Shown here: in pieces, positions 7,117 through 14,058 of the stretch
How positions within the stretch are numbered: the stretch's first letter is position 1
How the letters are laid out: each line of letters begins with the position of its first letter
Assembly (NCBI GenBank): GCA_050257395.1
Contig: JBLMWU010000154.1
Span: forward strand, 1-25,709
From: JAIRTY01 sp050257395
GTDB lineage: Bacteria > Actinomycetota > Actinomycetes > Streptosporangiales > Streptosporangiaceae
DNA length: 25,709 nucleotides
Direction of reading: 5' to 3'
The notes under the pieces: model-generated
Seen by the model: the letters and a program-made list of their open reading frames with translations, nothing else
The model's database searches: none
Told to the model about the DNA's origin: nothing
Translations under genes and position numbers: made by a program

Positions 7117-7144
7117 GAAACCGGACCTTACCGGAGATCCGGTT
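7094..7144. promoter_or_regulatory. Repeat array, probable MocR-type operator
   Basis: AAACCGGACC occurs twice as a direct repeat, at 7094-7103 (inside the regulator's first codons) and 7118-7127. AACCGGA (7119-7125) also pairs with TCCGGTT (7138-7144) as a perfect inverted repeat, with another ACCGGA between them. MocR/PdxR proteins bind combinations of direct and inverted repeats in such divergent gaps. A TAGCGT box at 7152-7157 may be the -10 of the MFS gene, leaving almost no leader. Function is inferred. Confidence 0.6.
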
Positions 7145-7163
7145 GCGCCCTAGCGTCGTGGCC

Positions 7164-8456
7164 ATGACGACAGCAGCAGTTGATTCCCGCCCCGCAGTTG
7201 CGCTTCCGCAGCGGCCGCCGCTGGTCACCCGGCCGCTGCTGCTGCGGTTCGTGTCAGTGATCGGATCGTCGGTGAGCTTCTACCTGCCGCTTTCCGTGGT
7301 ACCGCTGTACGTGAAGGCGTCCGGTTCCGACGCTGGCGCGGGCCTGGCGACCAGCGCGCTGCTGCTCGCCACGGTGGCCGCCGAGCTCGCCACCCCGCGG
7401 CTGGTGGCCCGGGCCGGCTACCGGCTGTCGCTGACCGCCGGGCTGGCCCTGCTCGGCGCGCCCGCGCTCGCCCTGCTGTGGCCGGCGAACCTTGCCGTGG
7501 TGACCGCGGTGAGCATCGCCCGCGGGGCCGGTTTCGCGATCACGACCGTGGCCGGGGGCGCGCTGACCGCGTCGCTGATCCCCGCGCAGCGGCGCGGGGA
7601 GGGGCTGGGCCTGGTCGGCGTCGTCGGCGGCGTCCCGTCCCTGCTGAGCCTGCCGGCCGGGGTGTGGGTGGCGGACCGCTGGGGGTATGCCCCGGTGTTC
7701 GCCGCGACCGCGGCGGCCGCCCTGCTGGCGCTCGCCTCCGTGCCCGGGCTGCCGGGCCGGGCGGGAGCCGGGCACCACGCCGGCGGCGTGCTGGCCGGGC
7801 TGCGCGACCCCGGGCTGATCCGGCTCGCCGCCGTGTTCGCGGCGTCGACTGTGGCAACCGGGGTGCTGGTCACCTTCCTGCCCCTGGCGGTCCCCGCAGT
7901 GGCGGCCGGCGTCGCCACCGCCGCGTTGTTCGCCCAGCCCGCGGCCGCCACCGCGGCCCGGTGGGCGGCCGGGCGGATCGGCGACCGTCATGGCCAGGCC
8001 CGGCTGCTGTGTCCCGGCGTGCTGCTCTGCGCCGCGGGCATGGCCTGCATCGCCGCCACCCACGCCCCGGTCCTGGTGATCAGCGGCGCGGCCTGCTTCG
8101 GCACCGGGTTCGGCCTGCTGCAGAACGCGACCCTCGCCATGATGTACGCACGCGGCTCCCACGGCAGCTACGACGCGGTCAGCGCCATCTGGAACGGCGC
8201 CTACGACGCGGGCATGGGCGCCGGAGCGGCCGGCATCGGGCTGCTGGTCGCGCACACCGGCTATCCGGCGGCATTCCTGCTGACGGCCGCGCTGGTGCTG
8301 CCTGCGCTCGTGCCCGCGCTCGCCAGCCGGACGCGAAAGGACAGGGCCAGCCAGGCGGGGCCGGCTCGCCCCATCGCCCGGACCGCAGCCGCTGACGCCA
8401 GGTCTTGTGCCGCCGGGTATCCCGGATCCGGCCATGGCGCGACTACGGTGGGGTAG
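7164..8456 (+). CDS. MFS transporter
   Basis: This 430-residue protein is strongly hydrophobic, with about 11-12 predicted membrane segments: SVIGSSVSFYLPLSVVPLYV, ATSALLLATVAAELATPRLV, and so on to AAFLLTAALVLPALVPALA. Family features include the loop RLVARAGYRLSLTAG after helix 2, GLGLVGVVGGVPSLLSLPAGVWVADRWGYAPVF around helices 4-5, and AGRIGDRHGQARLL in the second half. This is the layout of small-molecule MFS permeases; no substrate can be named. The ATG at 7164 is preferred over a GTG-type start at 7143, which would enter the inverted repeat. The soluble C-terminal ~35 residues are poorly conserved in appearance. It is divergent from the MocR-type regulator, which probably controls it. 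Confidence 0.85.
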   Translation: MTTAAVDSRPAVALPQRPPLVTRPLLLRFVSVIGSSVSFYLPLSVVPLYVKASGSDAGAGLATSALLLATVAAELATPRLVARAGYRLSLTAGLALLGAPALALLWPANLAVVTAVSIARGAGFAITTVAGGALTASLIPAQRRGEGLGLVGVVGGVPSLLSLPAGVWVADRWGYAPVFAATAAAALLALASVPGLPGRAGAGHHAGGVLAGLRDPGLIRLAAVFAASTVATGVLVTFLPLAVPAVAAGVATAALFAQPAAATAARWAAGRIGDRHGQARLLCPGVLLCAAGMACIAATHAPVLVISGAACFGTGFGLLQNATLAMMYARGSHGSYDAVSAIWNGAYDAGMGAGAAGIGLLVAHTGYPAAFLLTAALVLPALVPALASRTRKDRASQAGPARPIARTAAADARSCAAGYPGSGHGATTVG

Positions 8457-8501
8457 TTTGCCCCGTATGGCGCGTTACTCCCGCTGCGCCTAGGAGGCAC
8501 G

Positions 8502-9341
8502 ATGCCGGTGACGCCCGCGGACGTGAGGAACAAGCAGTTTGCCAGCACCCGGCTGCGGCCCGGCTACGACGAGGAAGAGGTCGACGCCTTCCTCGACGAG
8601 GTCGAGGCTGAGCTGGAGAGGCTGCTCCAGGAGAATCAGGAGCTGCGGGCCAAGCTGTCCGAGGTCATGCGCGGCGGCGCCCCTGCCGTGCCCATGCTCA
8701 GCTCGCCGCTGGGTGACCCTGAGCCGGAGATGATGGCTCCCCAGCCGGTGCTGCAGCCGGAACGCCGGCCCGAGCCGGTGCCCGCGCCGTCCGCCGCGGA
8801 CGGCATGGGCACCGTTGCCAGGGTGCTGGCGCTGGCGCAGCAGACCGCGGACCAGGCGATCGCGGACGCCCGGCGCGAGGCCAGCGAGACCCTCGGCCGT
8901 GCCCGGCATGAGGCCGACGAGATCCTCGGCAAGGCCCGCCAGCAGGCTGAGCAGCTCACCAGCGACGCGCGTGCCCGGGCCGAGAGCCTGGAGCGCGACG
9001 CGCAGGACCAGTACCGCCAGGCCCTGGGCTCGCTCACCCAGCAGCGTGAAGAGCTGGAGCGGCGGGTGGATGACCTGCGCGCGTTCGAGCGTGAGTACCG
9101 CAACAGGCTCAGGGCCTACCTGGAAGGCCAGCTGCGCGACCTGGACGCCGGCAGTGCAGAGACGGGGATCTTCCCTGACATCTCCGCGGTGCCCCGGCAG
9201 CCCTCGCTGCCGGGCCGCCAGTTCGGGGCGGAGCGGGAGCCCGCAGGCCGGTCGGCCGATAGCCAGTTATCAGGACAGGAGCAGGCTGCGGGAAGCACTG
9301 CCCATCCTGATCGTGCCGTCACCAGACCCGCCCGCCGGTAA
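8502..9341 (+). CDS. DivIVA-domain coiled-coil protein
   Basis: This 279-residue protein starts with the DivIVA membrane-curvature module: MPVTPADVRNKQFASTRLRPGYDEEEVDAFLDEVEAELERLLQEN (1-45). A Pro-rich linker (about 55-95) follows, then a long Glu/Arg/Gln/Ala coiled coil (about 100-205: VLALAQQTADQAIADARREAS...QQREELERRVDDLRAFEREYR). The C-terminal 60 residues are low-complexity. Actinobacterial DivIVA proteins (Wag31 type) organise polar growth and peptidoglycan synthesis at membranes. The usual sepF/ylm division-cluster neighbours are absent, so this may be an additional paralogue rather than the essential Wag31. The ribosome-binding site AGGAGG lies 8 nt before the ATG. A GC-rich hairpin overlaps the stop codon. 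Confidence 0.88.
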   Translation: MPVTPADVRNKQFASTRLRPGYDEEEVDAFLDEVEAELERLLQENQELRAKLSEVMRGGAPAVPMLSSPLGDPEPEMMAPQPVLQPERRPEPVPAPSAADGMGTVARVLALAQQTADQAIADARREASETLGRARHEADEILGKARQQAEQLTSDARARAESLERDAQDQYRQALGSLTQQREELERRVDDLRAFEREYRNRLRAYLEGQLRDLDAGSAETGIFPDISAVPRQPSLPGRQFGAEREPAGRSADSQLSGQEQAAGSTAHPDRAVTRPARR

Positions 9342-9356
9342 CGGGTGGGCGGGCGG
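9328..9356 (+). terminator. GC hairpin overlapping the DivIVA-protein stop codon
   Basis: CCGCCCGCC (9328-9336) and GGCGGGCGG (9348-9356) form a perfect 9-bp stem with an 11-nt loop that contains the TAA stop. No T-tract follows. Such strong stems without a U-run are plausible terminators or mRNA 3' stabilisers in high-GC bacteria. Confidence 0.5.
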
Positions 9357-9485
9357 CCGCTGTCGGTAACAGGCCGGGAATGCCTGGCGTTTGTCTGGGA
9401 AAGAAAGGCTACGGGCCAAAAAGCGATCTGCCTTGTAAAAGGTCGCTCAGTGAGGCCACCCACCTCTGACAGCCAATACGTATGA

Positions 9486-9511
9486 GGCGGCAGGCCAGCA
9501 CAGCTGCCGCC
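9486..9511 (+). promoter_or_regulatory. Leader hairpin upstream of HdeD-like gene
   Basis: GGCGGCAG (9486-9493) and CTGCCGCC (9504-9511) form a perfect 8-bp stem with a 10-nt loop, ending 7 bp before the AGGAG ribosome-binding site. It could be a terminator for upstream transcription or a 5'-UTR structure. About 60 bp upstream, AGCGA...CCTT-GTAA-AAGG-TCGCT forms a second nested hairpin. The rest of the 190-bp gap (9342-9531) shows no gene. Confidence 0.35.
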
Positions 9512-9531
9512 ACGTCGGCAGGAGTGATCAG

Positions 9532-10149
9532 ATGAGCCAGGACACCGCCCCGCTCGAGGCCCACCATTCGCCGCTGCGGGAAGTTGCCGAACAGGTCAGG
9601 AATCTGTGGTGGGTCCCGCTCGCGGCGGGGCTGGTCTCGGCTGGGCTCGGCCTGGCGATCCTGGCTACGGGCTGGACCGTGGCCGGCCTGGTGGTCACCG
9701 CTGGCCTGATCTTCATCATCCGGGGGATCGCGCTGGCCTTCAGCCCCGCCTACGCGGGGCGGACGGCAGGCGAGCACATCGTCGCGGGGCTCGCCGCCGT
9801 CATCGCCGGGATCGTCCTGATCGCCTGGCCAGGTCCCACCCTGCTGGTGCTGGCCTTCTTCGCCGGTGCGTGGCTGACCGTGTCCGGCGCCTTCCACATC
9901 ATCACCACGTATTCCCGCCGCCGTGAGCTGCCGCACTGGGGCTTCACGTTCGCGGTCGGGGTGGTCGAAGTGCTGCTCGGCGTCTGGGCGATGCGGCGTC
10001 CCGAAGCCAGCCTGGCCTTGCTGGTCACCGTGCTGGGCTTGTGGGCCGTGCTGACCGGCATCATCTACTGCGTGCTCGCCTTTGAGATCCGCCGCGCCAA
10101 CCAGGCGCTCTCCGCGACGGCTGACGGCCCGCGGCGGGAAGCGGCCTAG
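9532..10149 (+). CDS. HdeD/DUF308-family membrane protein
   Basis: This 205-residue protein has about six membrane helices: LWWVPLAAGLVSAGLGLAIL, VAGLVVTAGLIFIIRGIALAF, IVAGLAAVIAGIVLIAWPG, LLVLAFFAGAWLTVSGAFHII, FTFAVGVVEVLLGVWAMRRP and ALLVTVLGLWAVLTGIIYCVLAF. Three repeats of the DUF308 helix pair with the WPG and RRP turns are typical of HdeD-like proteins. HdeD was first linked to acid resistance at high cell density in E. coli; in actinomycetes the role is unknown. AGGAG precedes the ATG by 8 nt. It is convergent with the LCP gene; the 141-bp gap between them is GC-rich with no gene seen. Confidence 0.88.
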   Translation: MSQDTAPLEAHHSPLREVAEQVRNLWWVPLAAGLVSAGLGLAILATGWTVAGLVVTAGLIFIIRGIALAFSPAYAGRTAGEHIVAGLAAVIAGIVLIAWPGPTLLVLAFFAGAWLTVSGAFHIITTYSRRRELPHWGFTFAVGVVEVLLGVWAMRRPEASLALLVTVLGLWAVLTGIIYCVLAFEIRRANQALSATADGPRREAA

Positions 10150-10290
10150 CCTGGCAGCGCCGCCCGGCCGCGGGGACCCGCTGGGCTGAGGCCGGGCCGC
10201 CGTCCGGGACGGGCAGCGGCTCGCCGTGATTCCCATGGGCGGCCTGCCCGCGGTTCCGGGGCCACGCCAGCAGCCGCGGTGCGAGGCCGC

Positions 10291-11889
10291 TCAGTCCACG
10301 CAGGGGAGGCCTTTCGTGGCGGTGACCGCGCCGCCCTGGGGCCCGTTGGCGGGGATGACAGACGGCCCGGTCCTGTGCGGCGCTGCGCGGGTGCCGGGGG
10401 CGGGCACGGTGGCGCTGCTGCCGAGCAGGATCTCGACGGTGCGGGGCGGCACCGAAGCGCCCGCCGCGGCGGAGACGCCGAACATCGCCGCGATCGAGCT
10501 GGCGTTCCCGGCCGCGCCGGTGCCGTAGCGCACCGCTGTGGCGGTGCGGGACGAGGTATTGGCCACCCTGCCGGGCAGGTAGCCGGTCCTGGCCAGCGCC
10601 GCGGAGACGCGCCCGGCGAGCCCGGCGGTGTCGCCGCCGTTGAGGACGTCAACCGTGATGGTGCGCGGCGGCGCCGCCTTGACCGGGGCGGTGCGCTGGT
10701 GCCGGCTGACGTGCGGCGCGGGCGGCGGGTAGAAGGCGGCATGGACGATGGACTTGATGCGCGCCGGGTCGACCGCGTTGGCGTCCTGGCCGTCGATGGT
10801 CGCGTAGCCCTGGATCGGCAGGGTGCGGAACACGAGGTTGCCGCTGGAGAGCCCCCGCATCTGGGAGGCGAAGTCCAGCAGGTTCCAGCCGGAGTCGGTG
10901 ATCACGTACCGTTTCGCGACCGACAGCAGTGCCTGGATCTTGGTCAGGTCGCTGAGGACCCCCTCGGTGCGCAGCTGGTACATCACCGAGTCGAGGAACG
11001 CCTGCTGGCGGTGGGTTCGGTCGAGGTCGCCGTTGGCCAGGCCGTCGCGCTGGCGCACGAACGCCAGTGCCTGCGAGGCATCCAGGTGCTGGTAGCCCTT
11101 GCGGAAGTTCGCGCCGGAGTTGGCGTCGTGGACCGGGTGCCTGAGGCAGACCTGGACGCCGCCCAGGACCTTCGCGAGCTCGTAGAACCCGCCCAGATTG
11201 ACCTCGGCGAAGTGGTCGATGTGCACGCCGGTGAGCTTCTCCACCGTGGCCACGGCAGCTGCCCGCCCGGCCTCGTTGCCGAGGAAGGCCAGGCGGTTCT
11301 GGCTGAGGTTCGCGCTCCGCTGGCGCAGCCTGGCCTGCTCGTAGAACATGCTGACGCCGTACGCCTGGTCGATCTTGCCCTGCTGCTGCGGGCCGAGGGT
11401 GTCCGCGAAGTTGACCCAGTCATCGCGGGGAATGGAAAAACCTACTGCTTTCTTACCGCCGGCCGGTATATGGATGAGGATCAGCGTGTTTGTGGCATTG
11501 CCGCCGACGCCGTTTGCAACGCCTTGGGCACTGCCCGCGTGAAGCTTTGCCAAAATATTATCGGGAAGGATGTTCCCGTTCCAGTCCCGGCGGCTTTCCA
11601 GGCCCATCAGCAGGATGTTCTGGGCGCCGATCGAAGGACCGCTGGCTATGGCGTGCGACCCGCCGATACTGATGACGTCGCGGAGGACGAAATAAGAGAA
11701 TCCGCTCAGCGTCAGGGCGACGGCGGCCAGCACGCAGGCCAGCGAGTAACCGGCCCGCCGGGCCAGCACACCCCGCTCGGGCATGCCATCTGACCAGCCC
11801 GTTCCCTCTTGCCGTGAGCGGCGGGTGGACCGCGTCGGCTGATCCGGCCAGCCCGCGGCCGCCCTGCGATATTCCTCCTGCCCGCGCAT
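10291..11889 (-). CDS. LytR-CpsA-Psr (LCP) family cell-wall glycopolymer ligase
   Basis: This 532-residue protein has a basic cytosolic N-terminus, one membrane anchor (about 45-68: AGYSLACVLAAVALTLSGFSYFVL), an extracellular LCP domain (about 85-250) and a C-terminal LytR_C domain (about 390-470: RTITVDVLNGGDTAGLAGRVSAALARTGY). LCP signatures include NTLILIHIPAGGKKAVGFSIPRDDW, KIDQAYG, GVHIDHFAEVNLGGFYELAKVLGGVQVCL and LDASQALAFVRQRDGLANGDLDRTHRQQAFL, with the Asp/Arg residues that bind polyprenyl pyrophosphate and Mg. Members attach arabinogalactan or teichoic-type polymers to peptidoglycan. The start at 11889 is chosen because GGAGGG lies 5 nt upstream; an ATG at 11907 in frame lacks such a site. 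It is divergent from the DUF6542 gene. Confidence 0.9.
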   Translation of the reverse strand: MRGQEEYRRAAAGWPDQPTRSTRRSRQEGTGWSDGMPERGVLARRAGYSLACVLAAVALTLSGFSYFVLRDVISIGGSHAIASGPSIGAQNILLMGLESRRDWNGNILPDNILAKLHAGSAQGVANGVGGNATNTLILIHIPAGGKKAVGFSIPRDDWVNFADTLGPQQQGKIDQAYGVSMFYEQARLRQRSANLSQNRLAFLGNEAGRAAAVATVEKLTGVHIDHFAEVNLGGFYELAKVLGGVQVCLRHPVHDANSGANFRKGYQHLDASQALAFVRQRDGLANGDLDRTHRQQAFLDSVMYQLRTEGVLSDLTKIQALLSVAKRYVITDSGWNLLDFASQMRGLSSGNLVFRTLPIQGYATIDGQDANAVDPARIKSIVHAAFYPPPAPHVSRHQRTAPVKAAPPRTITVDVLNGGDTAGLAGRVSAALARTGYLPGRVANTSSRTATAVRYGTGAAGNASSIAAMFGVSAAAGASVPPRTVEILLGSSATVPAPGTRAAPHRTGPSVIPANGPQGGAVTATKGLPCVD

Positions 11890-11907
11890 CCGTCCCTCCG
11901 CAGCCAT

Positions 11908-11975
11908 CCGGTGACCGCCATTGAAAACCAGCCCTTATTACCGCTTACAGCGCGGCGGGGGTTAACCTCGGGAAC
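11908..11975. promoter_or_regulatory. AT-richer divergent promoter region (LCP gene / DUF6542 gene)
   Basis: The gap is locally AT-rich (TTGAAAACCAGCCCTTATTA at 11931-11940 and nearby). A TAACCT box at 11963-11968 fits the actinobacterial -10 pattern TAnnnT and lies 7 nt before the ATG at 11976. The DUF6542 gene has no clear ribosome-binding site, so its transcript may be leaderless. Function is inferred. Confidence 0.4.
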
Positions 11976-12524
11976 ATGCCGCAGCCACGAGGGCAAGATC
12001 CGGACCCGCGATCACGCTATCGCGATGACTGGGAAGCATATCCGGACCCTCCCCGGGAAACGCGGAACCGGCGATCGAATCATGAACGGGCGGCCCGGCG
12101 GCCGGGTTCCCTGCCCGGCCGGCTCGGCATTCTTGTCATTGCCGGCGCCGCCGTGCTCGGCACGCTCGCGACCATCGTGGCCGGGGGCGGGCCGGGTGTT
12201 CTGCTCGGCGCCTGCCTCGTCGCCGGGACGCTGGCGGCGGCGCTGACCGTCCACCCCCGGGCCGTCTACCTGCTGATCCCCGTTCCGTCGCTGGCCTACC
12301 CGGTGGCGGCGATCATCGCCGGGCTGGCGGGCGGCCACCCCGCCGGCACCACCCGCACCGCGCTGGCGGTCGGCGCGGCCCAGTGGGCCGCCAGCGGCTT
12401 CATCGCCATGGCGGCCGCCACCATGCTGGCGATCGGCATCACCGCCGCCCGCTGGCCCAGGCGGCGCCCCCGGCCGGCGCCATCAGCCCAGCCAGGTGCT
12501 CAGGGCCGCAGGCAGGCCCGGTAG
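11976..12524 (+). CDS. DUF6542-like small membrane protein
   Basis: This 182-residue protein has a charged, Arg/Pro/Asp-rich cytosolic N-terminus (1-48), then about four membrane helices: LGILVIAGAAVLGTLATIVAG, GVLLGACLVAGTLAAALTV, AVYLLIPVPSLAYPVAAIIAGLAG and AASGFIAMAAATMLAIGITAARW. A basic Pro/Arg-rich tail ends the chain. The arrangement, with LPGRLGILVIAGAAVLGTLA at the first helix, matches the actinobacterial DUF6542 family, whose function is not known. Its last 25 bases overlap the 3' end of the converging phosphatase/acetyltransferase reading frame, an arrangement expected after a deletion. It may pair functionally with the divergent LCP gene in envelope biology, but this is a guess. 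Confidence 0.75.
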   Translation: MPQPRGQDPDPRSRYRDDWEAYPDPPRETRNRRSNHERAARRPGSLPGRLGILVIAGAAVLGTLATIVAGGGPGVLLGACLVAGTLAAALTVHPRAVYLLIPVPSLAYPVAAIIAGLAGGHPAGTTRTALAVGAAQWAASGFIAMAAATMLAIGITAARWPRRRPRPAPSAQPGAQGRRQAR

Positions 12525-12662
12525 CGGATCATGTCCGTGCCGTCGCCGCCGGTGAACGAGCCCGCTTCGCCGAAGCCCGCCTTCTCCGCCACCCGCCGGG
12601 ATGCCAGATTGCCGCGGCGACATGAGCCTCGACCTGGCTGACGCCGAGCGTGCGGGCATACG
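12500..12662 (-). pseudogene. GNAT-family N-acetyltransferase, frameshifted 3' remnant
   Basis: The last ~36 codons read in the phosphatase frame give NLASRRVAEKAGFGEAGSFTGGDGTDMIRYRACLRP, the C-terminal end of a RimJ/RimL-like GNAT acetyltransferase. Immediately upstream, in a different frame, YARTLGVSQVEAHVAA supplies the preceding beta strand and turn. One base appears to be missing near 12611. The rest of the acetyltransferase (more than 100 residues including the acetyl-CoA site) is absent. The remnant is read as the tail of the cobC-like gene, so a deletion probably joined the two. Confidence 0.75.
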
Positions 12663-13264
12663 GTGATGATCTCGCCGTTGGCCACCGGGATCCAGGGCGG
12701 CTCGCCGTCTGCGGCCAGCCCGCGCAGGACCGCCAGGGCGATCCGGGCGGTGTCGCCGTGGGTCACGACCACCACCGGCGAGCCCGCCGCCTGCTGGTGC
12801 AGCCGCCGCAGGAACCGCCCGACCCGGGCGGCCACGTCCCGCACGCTTTCGCCGCCGGGCGGGCGCCAGCCGGGGTCGGCCCACGCGGTGCCCGGCGCTG
12901 CCAGCACGTCCGCGGACGGCTGTCCCTCGAAGCCGCCCAGCGACCGCTCCCGCAGATCCGGGTCGAGGATCACCGCCGCGCCGAGCCGCGCGGCGATGGG
13001 GCGCGCGGTGTCCACGGCCCGCCGCAGGTCGCTCGACCAGACGGTGCGCGCGCCGCTGCCGGCCAGCCGCGCGGCGGCGTCGCTGGCCTGCCGTTCCCCC
13101 AGCGGCGTCAGCGGCACGTCCGGCGCCTGCCCCTGGGCCAGCCCGAGCACGTTCCAGGTGCTCTGGCCGTGCCGGACCAGGTGGATGCCGAAGCAGCCGG
13201 CCGGGACTTCACGGGGGGGCGGCGCCGGGTCCTGCCCGCGCCCGGGGCCGGCGGCCGCGGTCAG
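12500..13264 (-). CDS. Histidine phosphatase, CobC-like (alpha-ribazole phosphatase type), with acquired tail
   Basis: The frame carries a full histidine-phosphatase core: GIHLVRHGQSTWN (RHG at 31-33, with His32 the phospho-acceptor), VWSSDLRRAVDTARPIA, DLRERSLGGFEGQ and VVVTHGDTARIAL (second catalytic His169). In this setting the likely job is removing phosphate from alpha-ribazole or adenosylcobalamin 5'-phosphate, but generic phosphoglycerate-mutase-like activity cannot be excluded. No ATG, GTG or TTG lies between the cobS stop and the RHG motif. The best candidate is a CTG at 13264 overlapping the cobS stop (CTGA), in the same style as the other operon junctions. A run of seven G (13212-13218) upstream could hide a frameshift. 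From about residue 203 the sequence is the acetyltransferase remnant. Confidence 0.75.
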   Translation of the reverse strand: MTAAAGPGRGQDPAPPPREVPAGCFGIHLVRHGQSTWNVLGLAQGQAPDVPLTPLGERQASDAAARLAGSGARTVWSSDLRRAVDTARPIAARLGAAVILDPDLRERSLGGFEGQPSADVLAAPGTAWADPGWRPPGGESVRDVAARVGRFLRRLHQQAAGSPVVVVTHGDTARIALAVLRGLAADGEPPWIPVANGEIITVCPHARRQPGRGSCRRGNLASRRVAEKAGFGEAGSFTGGDGTDMIRYRACLRP

Positions 13265-14058
13265 GACAGCACCGCCAGCACCGTCAGCGTCACGGCCGCC
13301 GTCACCTCGATGACGGCGCCGAACACGTCGCCCGTCAGCCCGCCGAACCGGGCCCGGGCCGTCCGGCACAGCAGGGCCCCCGCGAGCAGGCCCGCCACCG
13401 CCGCCGCCAGCCCCCGCCAGGCCGCGGGCAGCCCGCCGGCCAGCCAGCCGGCCGCCGTCACGGCCGCCAGCAGCACGGCCACGGTCACGACCCGGGCCGC
13501 TGCCGGGGTGGCGCCGGCCACCAGCGCGCCGAACCCGTCCGGGCGGGCAGCGGGGAAGCCGGGCCCGGTGGCCGCGACCACCGCCACCCGCGCCGTCACC
13601 GTGGCCGTGGCCAGCGCCGCCGCCGCGGGTATCCCGGGCGGCAGCGCCGCCAGGGCGGTGACCTGGAGCAGAACGGTGAACAGCAGGGCCGCCACGCCCA
13701 GCGGCCCGGTGTCGCCGCGGCGCATGATGGCCAGCGCTTCGGCGGGCGGCCGCCGGCTGGCGAGCCCGTCCGCGGTGTCCGCCAGCCCGTCCAGGTGCAG
13801 CCCGCCGGTCAGCACCGCCAGCACCGCCACTGCCAGCGCCGCCGCCAGCAGCCTGCGCGCAGCGGCGGCCCCGCCCGCTTCGGCGGCCAGCAGCCCTGCC
13901 GCCGCCGGCGCCGCGAGCAGCAGGCCCACCGCTGGCAGCCACAGGATCGCGCGCCCGGCGGCGGCCCGGTCCACCGCGGCCGCCCGCACCGGGATGACGG
14001 TGAACATGCCCACCGCCGCCTGCCAGCCGCGCGGCCGGGCCCCGGGCGCCACCGTCAC
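13261..14058 (-). CDS. cobS: Adenosylcobinamide-GDP ribazoletransferase (cobalamin synthase)
   Basis: This 265-residue integral membrane enzyme joins adenosylcobinamide-GDP with alpha-ribazole (phosphate) to complete the nucleotide loop. The family signature GGLHLDGLADTADGLASRR sits near 91-109, with the Asp-rich metal site, followed by IMRRGDTGPLGVAALLF. About six or seven hydrophobic segments follow. The start is GTG at 14058, overlapping the stop of the upstream fusion gene as GTGA. It starts VTVAPGARPRGWQAAVGMFTVIPV, which fits the usual CobS N-terminus. It lies between cobU and a cobC-like phosphatase, that is, all late nucleotide-loop steps adjoin. Confidence 0.93.
   Translation of the reverse strand: MTVAPGARPRGWQAAVGMFTVIPVRAAAVDRAAAGRAILWLPAVGLLLAAPAAAGLLAAEAGGAAAARRLLAAALAVAVLAVLTGGLHLDGLADTADGLASRRPPAEALAIMRRGDTGPLGVAALLFTVLLQVTALAALPPGIPAAAALATATVTARVAVVAATGPGFPAARPDGFGALVAGATPAAARVVTVAVLLAAVTAAGWLAGGLPAAWRGLAAAVAGLLAGALLCRTARARFGGLTGDVFGAVIEVTAAVTLTVLAVLS

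Noticed and set aside
6743..7228. 161-codon minus-strand frame spanning the MocR/MFS gap
   Set aside because: Shadow of the MocR gene extended into the gap; the in-frame MocR start with operator repeats is better supported.
10279..11793. 504-codon plus-strand open frame opposite the LCP gene
   Set aside because: Antisense shadow of a clear LCP protein; composition (Gly/Arg/Ala-rich) is typical of high-GC mirror frames.
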